NCBI GenBank assembly: GCA_016630955.3
Contig: CM050002.1
Location: forward strand, 806,001-870,000
DNA: 64,000 bases
Source of the DNA: Didymella arachidicola
Taxonomy: Eukaryota > Ascomycota > Dothideomycetes > Pleosporales > Didymellaceae
Direction of reading: 5' to 3'
This document shows positions 32,826 to 44,209 of the stretch, piece after piece; the first letter of the stretch is position 1; every line of letters starts with the position of its first letter. The translations under genes and the position numbers were made by a program. The notes beneath the pieces were generated by a model. That model was not told the DNA's origin. It did no database searches and saw only the letters and a list, made by a program, of their open reading frames with translations.

Positions 32826-35144
32826 ATGCAGAACCAGCAGATGCAGATGGCCATGAACGCGAACGGCGGCCCGGTCAATGGCACGCCCGTCATGGCCAAC
32901 ATGAACATCCCCGGCCAGCACCAACAGCAGCAGCAACAGCAGATGGACCCGCGCGAGCAGCTCAACACGTACATCTACGACTACTTCCTGCGGAACAACC
33001 ACAACCGCCTGGCGCGGGCCATGGTCGAGTGCGACATGAAGATGTCCACCCAGCCGGCGCAGAAGACCAGTCCCGGCAACAAGCCCAATGGCATTGATTC
33101 CATGGACGACGACTCGATCAATGGCCTGCCAAACCCGCTGCTGCCCAAGAACCAGATGGCCGACAACTCGTTCCTGCTCGACTGGTGGGTCCAGTTCTGG
33201 GATATTTATCAAGCCACCAAGGTCCGCTCCGGCCAGCCCAGCAAGGGCGCGCAATACATCCAGCACACACGGGTAAGCGCACTAGGTTGCTGTCGACGAC
33301 AGCATGCTAACAGTGGCCCAGCACATCACACAGATGCAGAACGAGCAGCGCAACCAGCGTATGATGATGAGCAACCCCATGAGTGCTCAGTACCAGAACG
33401 CCGGAGTTATGATGCGCGGCAACATGCCTAATGGAGTCGCGCAGAACGACCTCAAGCGTGCTGCCCTCCAGAACAATCGTCCGTACGTCAATGGTACTCG
33501 CTTCACGACGACAGCACCCTGCTAACCTCCAAAAGCAACAGCAATCCCATGGCCAACATGGGCCAGATGAACAAGCCAAACATGATGGGCGCCCAAATGC
33601 AACGAGACGGCTCGCAGATGGACATGAACGGCCAGCGGGCCCCCTCGCCAAACTCGAACGAGAACGCCCCGTCTCCGAACAAGCGACCTCGTGTTGAGGG
33701 CAAGTCCTCTCCAGACCAGCCCTATATACACATGCTAATCTTGGAGACACAGGTGCCATGAACAACAACATGCCCAACGCTCAATTCAACGAGTTTGGCC
33801 AACAAGCCAATAATGCGCAGGCAAAGAACATCGAGGTATACGCCCAAGGCCTGGCCCAAGCCCACAGAGTAGCACTGAATAACACTGCCTCCCCCCAGGC
33901 TATGACCCAGGGCTCTCCCATGAACCAAGGCCTAGACGGTCAGGAAATCATGTTTGCCGCTGCGCCGGGCCAACCACGACCCGGCATGCCCCCTCAGCAG
34001 CCCAGCGGCACGCCTCAGCAGGGCAGCCACGCCCTCCAGGATTATCAGATGCAGCTCATGTTATTGGAACAACAGAACAAGAAGCGGTTACTTATGGCGA
34101 GGCAAGAGCAGGACAACATGTCTGGTCCTCATCAGCAGGGCCAGGGCCAGTTTCCACCGGCCATGTCGCCCTCTGGGGCTCGACCTGGGCCCTCGCCGAA
34201 TCCAGCGGACATGAAGGGCCGGACACCAAAGCTTGGCCAGCAAGGACTGCCGGGCTCGCCCATGCCTGAGGGTGTAATGCAGCAACAGCGCGGTTCGCCT
34301 GCACCCAACATGAACTTCCCCGACCCCAACAACCTGCCTCCAGGCATGCCACCACAGTTCTACCCGCAGATGCCCAACAACCCTATGATGCGCCCGCCGA
34401 GTTCGCACCCTGGCGCCACCTTCAATGGCCAGCCGCAGATGTCGCAGCAGCAACTGGACGCCATGCGCAGCGGTCAGATGAACGGCCAATGGCGTGGTGG
34501 GCCTCCGCAACCTGGAATGCCTCAACAGATGATGCAGGGTGGTCCCATGGCCGGTGGTCCCCAGCAGCGGGGCCCAGGTCAGATGCCTCCTCCTCCGGCG
34601 CCTGCGAACGAGCAAAGGCCTGAGGCGTCTCCGGCAATGTCAAACCAGGCACCCCCGACACCCAACCAGGCGAACAAAGCAGCTCCCAAGAAGAAGGGGA
34701 CCAAAGATAACAAGGTAAAGTTATTCGTCCTCCGCCTTCGATCCACATTGATATTGATTTCAGAAGCCCGTACAAAAGAAAGGGCCGAACGCAGGTACAA
34801 CTCCAGCGGCCTCAGCAGGCGAAGAAGCTCCCACACCAACACCGTCTACGCCGATCACGCCGATGCACGCAAAGTCCTTCAACCCGAATGGCCAGCCTCA
34901 GCAGGCCCCACAGCCGGCACAACCTCCGTCCCAGCAACAGCAGCCCATGGGGAACGACGCTCCGTTTGGCGACCTCGCAGACTCGAACGCTTTCGACCTC
35001 GGCCTCAACTTCGGAGACGGCGACCAGGCGCTCGAGAACTTCGACTTCGACTCCTTCCTACATACCGGCGACGACTCGGGCAGCCTGGGCGCCTTCGGCT
35101 TTGAAGACTTCACAAACAGTGTCGAGGCTGGCGATGGTATATAG
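32826..35144 (+). CDS. somA: LisH-domain transcriptional regulator, SomA/Som1 (Flo8-like)
   Basis: Exons 32826-33272, 33322-33482, 33536-33699, 33753-34714 and 34764-35144 encode 704 aa. A Gln/Asn-rich start is followed by the LisH motif at about 44-76 (REQLNTYIYDYFLRNNHNRLARAMVECDMK) and the conserved block DNSFLLDWWVQFWDIYQA typical of Flo8/SomA proteins. Then come ITQMQNEQRNQRMMM, NDLKRAALQNNR and a nuclear-type KRPRVEG motif. The rest is Gln/Pro/Met/Gly-rich activation-type sequence with an acidic, Phe-rich end (FDLGLNFGDGDQALENFDFDSF). In Aspergillus and Magnaporthe this family acts downstream of cAMP/PKA on adhesion, conidiation and hyphal development with a PtaB/Ldb1-type partner (established for the family; inferred here). 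Intron 3 (33700-33752) begins GCAAGT and is a GC-AG intron; the others are GT-AG. Confidence 0.87.
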
Positions 35145-36808
35145 GGCATCGATTTGTCAGTCCTGGACGAGTGGAACTGCCAGGATATCATGCAACCGCC
35201 ACGAACCGCGTGCTTTACGGGTCCTGCGGTGCTCGAGATTGGCCTCAGCCGGGTCAGCGAGTTACTAAAGGGCTCGTCACACACTGTTGTTGCTGTACGG
35301 CGGCCACAATTGCGGACGCTGCTGCCGTTTCGACGTGCGCATAGACATTTGCTTTTGGCCAAAGCTACGGCAGAAGAGGTATGGCGGCGCGGGTCGGAGT
35401 GTCATCTTCACACAACAAAAACCATTATATACCCATCTTTCTCGCTCCGGATCGGCTTCCGCTCGGAGCATTGCGGCTTTGGTCGGGATTGGACTTGGAC
35501 ATCTCATTGCTTCTCGATTGGATATCCGAGAGCCGGCGTTCTTCTGCTTCTTCACCTCGCCACCGAGCACACACACGACACAACACACGCTCTCGACTCT
35601 GTTCTGGCCCCCGAGTCTGCCAGGACCTCTCTTTGTAACATTCGCTACCATACCTTCGCCTTTTCGAGTGCGCTGGCACGGAGTTCTTTTGTATCTTCTG
35701 TCGTTTCTAGGGAAGAGGTTTCGCCGCTGCTTATGACGGGAGATGGAGCGGGTGGAGTGCGATCAATCAGCTTATACCATATTTTCTATACCTATTCTTT
35801 TTTTTTTTTTTTTTTTGCGTGGCGATAAAGTGTGCAAGACCGCTAAGATAACGTTCAGACGGATAATTTCGAGAAGTGCTGGGTGGCGGCGTGCTGCGAG
35901 GCCGAGTGGGTTTGTACAGGCGTTTTCGAATAACAGACTTTTACTTTCCTACTAACGTCAATGTGTCTGAGAGGTGTTGCTGACGGTTCGAACAGCATGC
36001 AAGACAGGTGTGTTGATGTGGTGATGGAGTCGAGCCTGGATGTGCTCGGCTCGACAGATTAATCTGACAATGCACAAACTACAACAGCCCCATCATAACA
36101 GCGCTACAGCGAGCCATATGTTCGTAAACAGACCTACAAGCATGCACAACTGAATCCCCTACTTCAACTCCATTAAGCTCCTCACACGCTCGCCCGCAAA
36201 GCAAGTCTCCTCTCCTCACCTTATAAGGAGAAAACAGCACCACTCCCCGTCTTCACACCCGTATATATCTCCTACGCCACCGCCCTCTCCTCCTTTCTGC
36301 GCTCTGGTACCTCATCCCTCCTTCCCTCCTTCCTCCGCGCACTGTTGTACGCCTATTCCCTCCTTCTCAACACTGCATCCCTAGCACTCCTCCTACCCTG
36401 GTTTACGCAGGAGAGCGCAGTGGTAAATACTCCTGCATGGCTAAGTACGGGCTCCCTTCGGTTTACATTCATCAAGGGGGTATGTGGTGGTGGTGTCGTT
36501 GGAGTTGTGGAAATGGAGGAATATAGGGGTAGAAGGGGAAAGGAGGTGGACATGGTTAGTGGATTTTGCGCTTGATAGGGGGAATTTGGGGGTTGTTGGG
36601 GAGTAAGGAAGCACACGTTTTAGTATTGCTGGCAGTGCCAGCGCTGTCTAGGCACAGCTCTGCTTGACGACGGACATGAGACACGATGAATGCATTAAAC
36701 CCTATACTCTAGGCACTCCCTCCCTCCAGACTGTTAAACAAAAGCCCAAGCACTACATTCGTCTTCATCTCCTCCTCCCCCTCCCTCTCCCCCTCCTGGC
36801 TGCCGCCC
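35145..36808. other. 1.66-kb intergenic region between convergent genes
   Basis: No gene is supported. It contains a 19-nt poly-T run (35798-35816) about 650 bp past the SomA-like stop, and pyrimidine-rich CT tracts at about 36180-36340 and 36765-36800. Small frames here are low-complexity. Confidence 0.45.
35798..35816 (+). repeat. Poly-T tract (19 nt)
   Basis: An uninterrupted run of 19 T lies in the gene-free region. It may be a nucleosome-depleting tract or simple slippage; a polyadenylation role for a gene on either strand is not demonstrable. Confidence 0.7.
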
Positions 36809-38155
36809 CTACCAACAATCCACCCACTTCCCCACCAGCAAACGCGCCCTCACCCCCCCATCCTCTTCCTCCCCAGACCCCAGACAAGCTAAATCCTCCC
36901 ACCCCCCAGCGCGCCACGCAGTCAACCCCGGGAAAATCGTAATCCGAACCAGCCCCTCCCGCTCTTCTTTAGAACACACTCCAAGGGGCGGTGTTGCAGG
37001 TCTTTTTTCTCCAACGGCCGGGGAGAAGCGGTACACGGTGTGCGTATCGATGCGCATTGATAAGCTTAGCAGGGCGGCGGAGATAGTGATTGGATGAAGG
37101 GAGGGAATGAGTGTGGATAAGGCGAGGGATTGTGCGGACGGGGTGGGGTGGTGGAGGGAGATGATGGGGGTAAGGTGGGTGAGGAGGGCGGCGGTGATGT
37201 GGGTTGTGTGGGGGGTGAATGTGGGTGGAAGGTGCAGGGTGCGTGTAGTTGCTTTGTGCGTGGCTGGGTTGGGGGCGAGGAAGGTGCGGATTGCGGATGC
37301 GTGGAGGGTGTTGAGGGTGAAGTCTGGTAGTGTTAGGGTTGAGGGGGTGCGAGGTGTAGAGGGAGGGGGCTTACCATTGGGGTGTTGGAGTTCAGCGAGT
37401 TGGTTGATTTGCGATTGTGTGCCGCCGAAGAATATGTGCTGGAATACTTGCTCGATGAGGACGTTGCTGATTATGGCGCAGATGAGTGCTTGTCGCTTGT
37501 CGCTGTCGGTGAAGAGGTCGTCCCAGTCGCTGGCGCCGGCGCGGCCATTAGATGTAACAGAATCAATGATCTTGACAGTTTCCTCTGACATACTTTCAAA
37601 GGCGGCTTGTAAGCGTGTCTTGTCTTTGAGCTCGAAGCTAAAGTGCTCTCTTGTGAGAGCCTCGATTTGGTCCATCATCTGTAACACTCGGTCGCGGATT
37701 TCGATGTCGCGACAGGCGTACTCGGGCTCTTTCAAATCGTCCAGGATTGCTGCTGGGCTATGGAAGTTGTTCTTGAGAAGTTGCCTCGCTCGCGTGTTCG
37801 GCTTGTCTGCCCACTGCGGCATTGAAGTATCCACGGTTGGCGCGAAGGTGACATGCCGAGTCTCAGAAGCCACTTTCGATTTTCGCGCTGTTGCTGGCCT
37901 CTCTTGGGGCTGGACATTATCAACGTACTTCTGACGCGACTCCTCCTCCAGCTGGTCCTGGATGTGCTTCTCATCGATTCCTGCCGAGGAACCGGCATCA
38001 GAGTCAGTCCCACTACTGCTGGATAGTTCGCTGTCGTAGTCCGTTGACTCGTCGACATCCTCGTCCACCCACCTCACAGTCTTGCGCTTACCAACAGGAG
38101 GAGAGGAGGTAATCCACTGGTTCAATTTAGTTATACTTTCAGTAAGAAAACTCAT
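36809..38155 (-). CDS. Hypothetical protein (431 aa spliced, 448 aa unspliced)
   Basis: The reading frame is open from ATG 38155 to the stop at 36809, but it contains a textbook intron (minus strand 37374-37324: GTAAGC donor, CTAAC branch, CCAG acceptor) of exactly 51 nt without a stop. Both spliced and retained forms are therefore in frame; exons are 38155-37375 and 37323-36809. The N-terminus has KRKTVRWVDEDVDEST followed by an acidic Ser-rich region. A helical, conserved-looking domain spans about 120-255 (RDRVLQMMDQIEALTREHFSFELKDKTRLQ..., DWDDLFTDSDKRQALICAIISNVLIEQVFQHIFFGG). The C-terminal third is helical with Thr/His/Leu-rich composition. I do not recognise a family. It is convergent with nothing nearby and divergent from the F-box gene across about 500 bp. 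Confidence 0.7.
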   Translation of the reverse strand: MSFLTESITKLNQWITSSPPVGKRKTVRWVDEDVDESTDYDSELSSSSGTDSDAGSSAGIDEKHIQDQLEEESRQKYVDNVQPQERPATARKSKVASETRHVTFAPTVDTSMPQWADKPNTRARQLLKNNFHSPAAILDDLKEPEYACRDIEIRDRVLQMMDQIEALTREHFSFELKDKTRLQAAFESMSEETVKIIDSVTSNGRAGASDWDDLFTDSDKRQALICAIISNVLIEQVFQHIFFGGTQSQINQLAELQHPNGKPPPSTPRTPSTLTLPDFTLNTLHASAIRTFLAPNPATHKATTRTLHLPPTFTPHTTHITAALLTHLTPIISLHHPTPSAQSLALSTLIPSLHPITISAALLSLSMRIDTHTVYRFSPAVGEKRPATPPLGVCSKEEREGLVRITIFPGLTAWRAGGWEDLACLGSGEEEDGGVRARLLVGKWVDCW

Positions 38156-38651
38156 GCTGGGCTCTTTGTCAGTATCAAATCAGCAGTGAAGGGGTAATTT
38201 GGGTACAAGAGGGGATCGAATGACTGGGAAAGCGGCGACTAGATATTGCTCAAACATAAAAGCTGGTGGGCTGCTTTGTTTGGATTTGGTCACGTCTTGA
38301 TGGCATTGTCTTTGAAGACGTCTTTGATGGTTTGAAGCATCCTTGCTGTGGCTGGCATAGTGATGGTGGCCTATTGTGATGGCGCAGTCTTTGCCTTGGA
38401 AATCCAGGCGGTTGTCCAAAAATCCATGTCAGCAAGGTAGTGTGGTAGATGTTCGGTGGTGTGGAAGGGCGGCACGCGAGTCATGCGCCTCAACGGCCAT
38501 GTCGTCAGCCCTCGCCCTCGACCTCGGAGCAACACAGCCCTTGAATGTACCCGCCATGATAACCTCTCCGTTGCCCGTCGGGCTACCCAACATTACTCCC
38601 CATGTCTAACCGCCGTCTTCCCTCCGTGCCCTTCGTATCCGTAACCGCACC
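38156..38651. promoter_or_regulatory. Divergent promoter region of the hypothetical and F-box/WD genes
   Basis: 496 bp separate two divergently read start codons. No gene is supported and no recognisable regulatory motif cluster stands out. Confidence 0.4.
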
Positions 38652-40537
38652 ATGCTCCACCTCCCCGACGAACTAATCCTCCAAATCATCGCGTGTGCGT
38701 TCCTATCCCCAATCGATAACCCCCTCCACTCCTAACCCCCAACCCAGACCTCGAGCCTGCGGAACTCGTCAACCTCGCCCACGTCTCGCGGCAGTTCCTC
38801 AACCTCAGCCGCGACAACAAGCTCTGGAAACAGCTATGCTTTGCGCACTCGTACACGGAACGGCGTCGGCGCCGCCTCGAGATCACGCCCGCTGCGACGG
38901 ATCCGCGCCTCGCCGAGCTCATTGAAGCGGCCAACAGCCTCGCGGGCTCGTTTGACATCGCCGTGCGCAATCCGCGCGCGCCTGGTGCGGAGGCGGAGGT
39001 GAACCGGAATAAAGAGAAGAGAAGGGCGGCGCTGCTGCACAATTGGGACCCCAGCGGGCCTGGAGAGAGGGTCAATTGGTATCACGAGTTTGTGCAGCGC
39101 CATGCGCCGCCGCAGCTGAGCTGGTTCCAGGACGCAGGGCCTGGCGACGAGGACGAGGCGCGGCGCGAAGCAACAGGCGCGGGTATCCTGTACGACACCG
39201 ACGGGCGCGCCTCGCGACTCATCGCGCCGCTGGACGACGGCAGCATCAAGATCTGGGACGCGGACGCGCACAGCGCCACCATCGGGCGGACTATCGCAAC
39301 GAGCGCCGCCGGGCTGCTGACCAACAGCGGCCCCTCCCTCGACCGCGCGACGCGGCTCGCGCAGAGCCAGGCCATGATGACCTCGACCGGCGCCGTGGAA
39401 TGCGTCAGCATCGACAGCGCGGCCCAGCGCGCCTTCTTCGCCGTGCAAAACACCCTCACGGAAATCGACCTCGCCACCCTCCACCCCGTCGCTCGCACAA
39501 CCTACCCCTTCCCCGTCACCGCCCTCAGCGAAGCACATCCCACCACCCCCCTCACCATCGGCACAACCTGGACTCTGCACCTGCACGACCCCCGGCAGCG
39601 CCCACCAGCGTCGCCCATCGACCTCCCCACCGCGAGTTCCATCCCCATCTCGCGCCTCGCCACCGGCCCCTCCTCATCCCACGCCTCCCTCACCCAACCA
39701 GGCCCCCTATCCATCCTCCACGCGCCCCCCTCGCTGGGGGACGGAAACGGCAACATCTGGGTCTCCGGGCGCTTCACATCCCTGCTAAACTTCGACCGCC
39801 GCTACTTCCCCCGCCTCCGCGGGACCCTGTTCAGCGGGGCCCGCATAGCCAGCACTTGCCTGATCCCCACCCCATTCATACCATCCACCCTGCGCCACGG
39901 ATCCCCGCGTGCACTAACCGCAGCGCGGGAAACACGCGGTATCACGCTCGCCGCGGCGGGCGAGTACAAGGGCAAGGGGAGTCTGGAGATGTACTCGCTC
40001 TCGCCGGAGCCCGGCGCGGGTGTGAACACCGCGGAGAGCAGGACCGGGGGGGATGAGCGCGTGTGTTTTCGGAATCGGCAGACGTGCAGTGCGTCGCGGG
40101 TGATGTGTGTAGCGGGGCATGGGACGAGGGTTGTGTTTGGGGACGGGGAGGGGAATGTGAAGTGGGTTGAGCGGGATGGGGGGACGCCTGTGCGGGGGTT
40201 TAATGTCAGTGATGTTGGGGGGGCAGGGGGGGATATCGTGCAGCGTATTCTGCCTACGATGGAGACGTCGCTGTTGGGCCCTGCTTCCTTTGTGGCGACG
40301 GGGGAATTGGATGTTCAGAATCTGGCCGTGTGGACGGGCGACGGGAGGCTGGGTATGGTGACGTTTGGCGCCAAGGATGTCTTCGATGTTGATACTTTTG
40401 AGGACGCGCTCGAGCACCAGGTCCATGGTCATGAGGCGGATACGAGGGCCATGCAGAGAGAGTATAGTCTGGAAATGCGCAAGGCCCTCGAGCAGCAGGC
40501 GAGGGAATTGAGGTGGATGAGGGGGTATGGCTTGTAG
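38652..40537 (+). CDS. F-box protein with WD-like repeats (610 aa)
   Basis: Exons 38652-38694 and 38748-40537; the intron 38695-38747 has GTGCGT, branch CTAAC and CAG. The spliced N-terminus MLHLPDELILQIIAYLEPAELVNLAHVSRQFLNLSRDNKLWKQLC is a clear F-box (residues 1-45), the Skp1-binding module of SCF ubiquitin ligases. Downstream, WD-like strands are visible (LIAPLDDGSIKIWDADAHSA, AVQNTLTEIDLATL, TIGTTWTLHLHDPR, GNGNIWVSGRFTSLLNFDRRYF, VVFGDGEGNVKWVERDG), suggesting a beta-propeller substrate receptor. It ends in a basic/acidic helix (HEADTRAMQREYSLEMRKALEQQARELRWM). Substrate recognition by an SCF complex is inferred from architecture. Base composition is strongly GC-biased, especially G-run-rich over the last 500 bp. 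Confidence 0.83.
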
Positions 40538-40849
40538 GTCTCTGCTGTTCTACCATAGAGCAGAGCGTACAGCCTTCAGCAGAACGGGCGAAACAAAGCA
40601 TCCAAGAGCTGTCGGCATGTATTCACATCTTCTACCAAGCACCCACTGAACGCCCCCATGATCCGTGCAGATCGGGTATCGAGAACAACTAACACGCTGA
40701 TCGTGAATGCAAACGCCGTCTGCAAAGCAGTGGAAGAGCTGGCTACTGCCCAGCGAAACGTCTCATCGTGAAATAGTATTGTCCAACCACACATCGTGTC
40801 GACCCTCCCCAGGCCATAGTACGACGGATAAGCAGAGAGACAACCACTC
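40538..40849. other. Intergenic region between convergent genes
   Basis: 312 bp between the F-box/WD stop and the SNF2-type stop. No supported feature. Confidence 0.4.
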
Positions 40850-43800
40850 TCACTGGCCCATCCCAAACAGGAAACGAAGCTCTCGCACGTTGAGTCTTGT
40901 CAGGCTCTTGCCGCTGCTCTCATCCAGAGCAGTGTCGATCATCTCACGTTTCCTGTCCTGGATCTCACAAATCCGATCCTCCACAGTCTCAGGCACCAGA
41001 ACTCGGTGCACCGTAACCTCCCGGTCCTGAGGCATCCGGTGAGCCCGGTCGATAGCCTGCTCCTCGACATACGGGTTCCAAAATGGATCCAGAAGGATCA
41101 CCTGCGACGCCTTAGCGAGATTCAGACCGGCGTTGCCTGCTTTCAGCGACAATAGCATGATCCCCTCCTCAGGGCTGTCCATGAACTTCTCGACGGCGTC
41201 GGCTCGGTCGCTCATCGACATGGATCCGTCGTACCGCTGATATCTGAGCTTCCGCTCGTACATTGGCACCTCGAGTAAATCGAGGAGCGATGTGAACTGG
41301 CTGAAAATAAGAATCTTCTCAGTGGCGTCCTTTGCAGCGATGTCGCTAACGAGCTCCATCGTCTTCTCAATCTTGGCAGATGTGATCCAGTTCTTGCGCA
41401 GTCGACGCAAATATTTCTCCTTAGCGGCCTTGCTGCGAAGCGAGTCTTTCTTCAGTTGCGCCAGAGTGATCCTGGGCTTCGCTTTCGCTTTGCCCTTGCC
41501 TTTATCCTTGGCGCGCTTCTTCTTGCTCTTCGACTTCGCAGAGGGACCCGGCTGAGATGCTTCATCCTCTTCGGCAGACTGTGAGGCCTCAGATCCGGAG
41601 CCGTCATCGTCGTCGACCACAAAGTCCGCAAGATTGCCTTTTGCATCAACCTCTTCATCCTTTTCCACTTCGTCCTCGTCCTCAGAATCAGAATCAACAC
41701 TGACTTCCTCGGATGTGGCGCGGTCAGCGTCCGAGAGCTTCTCTGGTGCATGCACCTTACAAAAGTGCTTATAGTCAGTGATATTGGCCGCTTTTAACTC
41801 TCCCCTACACTGGGGACACTTCGCTGTGCCGGCGTTCTCGCGACCATCTCTAAGGCTGCGAAGGGGGTCGACGAGTTTCTGGACGCACTCGCCGCAGACT
41901 GTATGGCCGCACGGGATGATGATCGTGGGGTTAGTGTCCGCATCAAAACACACCGGGCACTCGAAGTCCTGTGCCATTCTCAGGCGATGTATAACGTCTG
42001 GATGAAGGTCTTGCGCCCGACTCAGCAAGTCAGCTTCTGCGATATGCTCGGTAGCTGGCTGGCTCAGGTCCTTGATCAAATGTGGATGGCAGCATGCTTG
42101 GCGGAGCCGGAGAAGAAGCACGAGGATGTTCGCGTAATTGGCTGTATGAAAATGTCAGAAACGAGGCACGGGCGGGCGAAAGAAACTGCTTACCAGACAC
42201 CCTATCATCTTTGATGTACTTGTTCAGCGTAATCTGGGCCTTGTTCTCAAGAGCCTTGTAGACGACCATCTCGTCATCTGAGAACTCGACAGCTTCTTTG
42301 GAAAGATGCTTGGGCGGTAGGTTGCATACGATCTGACCATCGACCACCGAGTCCTTTTGGCGGCGGAGCATTAATGACTTCAAGAGAACTTGTACGCGCT
42401 GCATAGCACGCTTCCTAGTGTCGGGGTGGTTGGCTCGGAGAGGCTTTCCAAAGTCTTGGTTAAACCTCGACCAGTCGTTGCTAAATCTTGTTAGTGAAGT
42501 ACTTGCATTCTGCATCAGAGCACTTACTATGGTGGAATGTTGAGGAAGCGGATCAAAGGGTAGAGCTCATCGATATTGTTCATCATGGGTGTTCCCGTCA
42601 TAACCAAACGGTGCATAGCCATCAGGTCGTGAGCTGCCTTGGATCCCACGGTCTGCCTATTCTTTATGCATTGTGCTTCGTCAAGGATGACACGGTACCT
42701 GTGGTTGTAAGTTACGTGCCTCTCAGCGGATCCGCAAATACTCACCACATGCATTCGCCACCCAGTAGAGCGAGCTTCTCTTTGGCCTTGCGTCGAACTC
42801 CCGTCCGCTGCTCCGCCTCATGACGCATGGACTCTTTGCGGGTCTCCTTTTGCTTGTACTCGGACGTGATGATTCCATAAGTGGTAAGCACCACATCGTA
42901 CTGGCGGAGTTTTGCAAAATCTGCGTTCTTGCCGTTACCGTGGTAGATGTAGACCCTCAAACGATGACGAGGATGGATGTGACGCTCGATCTCCTTCTCC
43001 CATTGCCGCATAAGAGCAACAGGGGCGACGATGAGTGTAGTCTTCCGGCGTGGGTCGTCTGAGGGGCGCGCCGAGATGAGCGAGATGGCTTGTACTGTCT
43101 TTCCCAGACCCATACCATCTGCCAGAATACCGCCTTTGTTGGTGCCCGTTTCCATCTGCATGTAAGATTAGTGAATCATCGCGCCACAGATGTCCAGCTT
43201 TCAGTACCTTGATGAGCCACGTCAACCCAATTTTCTGATACTCCTTCAGCTGAGAACACATAATGGTCGGTGTCTGTTCGCGACGCTCTGGCGCATCCTC
43301 CGCGTCGTGCGCCGCGACGTTCCCAAGAAGGTTCTCAACAGCCTGCGCCTCGTTATATGTGAGGGGCTGCCCGTACTCGTCCTCTTGATCAGAAGGTGCC
43401 CATGGCGCACCAGCATTGCCAACGTAGAGCGGGACCTCTGGGGCTTCATAAGCGCCATAAGTCGGCTCAGGAACAAACGGCTGCTGAAAAGGGGTCTGCT
43501 GGAGAGTATAGCCTGTTCCAGCTAGAGTGGGGGCCATCAGGAATTGCGCAAGCTCATTCGCAGCCATGAACCCTTGCAGATTTGTATCAGCAGGCTGAGG
43601 CATTCCCGGCATGAACGCAGTGCCTAGCTCAGAAAACGGATCCGGGGTCGGTGAGTTCGACTCTGTAAGGTCAATCACGTTTGATGGTGCCTGAGGGCGG
43701 CTCTGCCCATATGGTAGAGTCGTTTGACGGTAGACCGGAGCTCCATGATCTGGAAAGTACTGATTGGATGCTGGCTGGAGGTAATCTGACATCTGAGGGA

Positions 43801-44209
43801 GAGGCAATTGGCGACTTGAGCTAGCAAACGATTGCGGGTAGGTAGGTGGATCCGAGTATATGGAGTTCGGAGTGGTTGGTGTAAGTGGACTCGGGTTTAC
43901 GCTCGGCCGTTTAGAGTCTGGGTACATGGCGCTGTGCCCGAGGCTTCGCTTTCGTGAAGCACCTGATGAGGATGCAGGCGAGACAGGCTGCGCCGGCTGA
44001 GGCGCGCTGAGATTCATATTGCTCTCAGGATGTTGGACGTTCGAGGTCACCTGACCTTGCTGTACGACTCGCAATTCTTCATACTGCTCATCAAGCATCT
44101 GCAGGTAAAAATCGCGGTCTTGGTAGTCTGGACCGTTCTGCAGCAGGAGGTCCTCGATCAAATTGATGTTGTCTTGTAATTGACTCGCCGAAACCCAATC
44201 AGTCGCCAT
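40850..44209 (-). CDS. SNF2-family ATPase with inserted RING finger (Rad5/Uls1-type)
   Basis: Five exons (minus strand): 44209-43208, 43155-42746, 42698-42528, 42480-42194 and 42141-40850, encoding 1,053 aa. The N-terminal ~310 residues are polar and Pro/Ser/Gln-rich and include VIDLTESNSP, a SUMO-interaction-like hydrophobic/acidic motif. The ATPase has motif I GILADGMGLGKT (about 343-354), motif Ia, motif II DEAQ (ILDEAQCIKN) and TGTPMMNN. A C3HC4 RING (CPVC...PCGHTVCGEC...CPQC, about 685-745) lies between the helicase halves, followed by an acidic and then Lys-rich insert. Motifs IV-VI follow (ILIFSQFTSLLDLLE, MLLSLKAGNAGLNLAKASQVILLDPFWNP, QAIDRAHRM). The RING inside a SNF2 core plus DEAQ is typical of Uls1-like SUMO-targeted ubiquitin ligase/translocases; Rad5 would normally carry a HIRAN domain, not seen here. 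Acts in the nucleus on chromatin or DNA-bound proteins. Confidence 0.9.

Noticed and set aside
32360..33097. 245-codon frame overlapping the start of the SomA-like gene
   Set aside because: It is Pro/Arg/His/Ala low-complexity in a C-rich leader and out of frame with the conserved LisH exon.
37107..37934. 275-codon frame antisense to the 36.8-kb hypothetical gene
   Set aside because: It is a mirror of the real frame: the minus-strand frame has a good intron, ordered domains and a start, while this one has none.
39043..40056. 337-codon frame inside the F-box/WD gene
   Set aside because: A GC-rich shadow frame of Arg/His/Pro-rich text; the F-box/WD frame explains the region.
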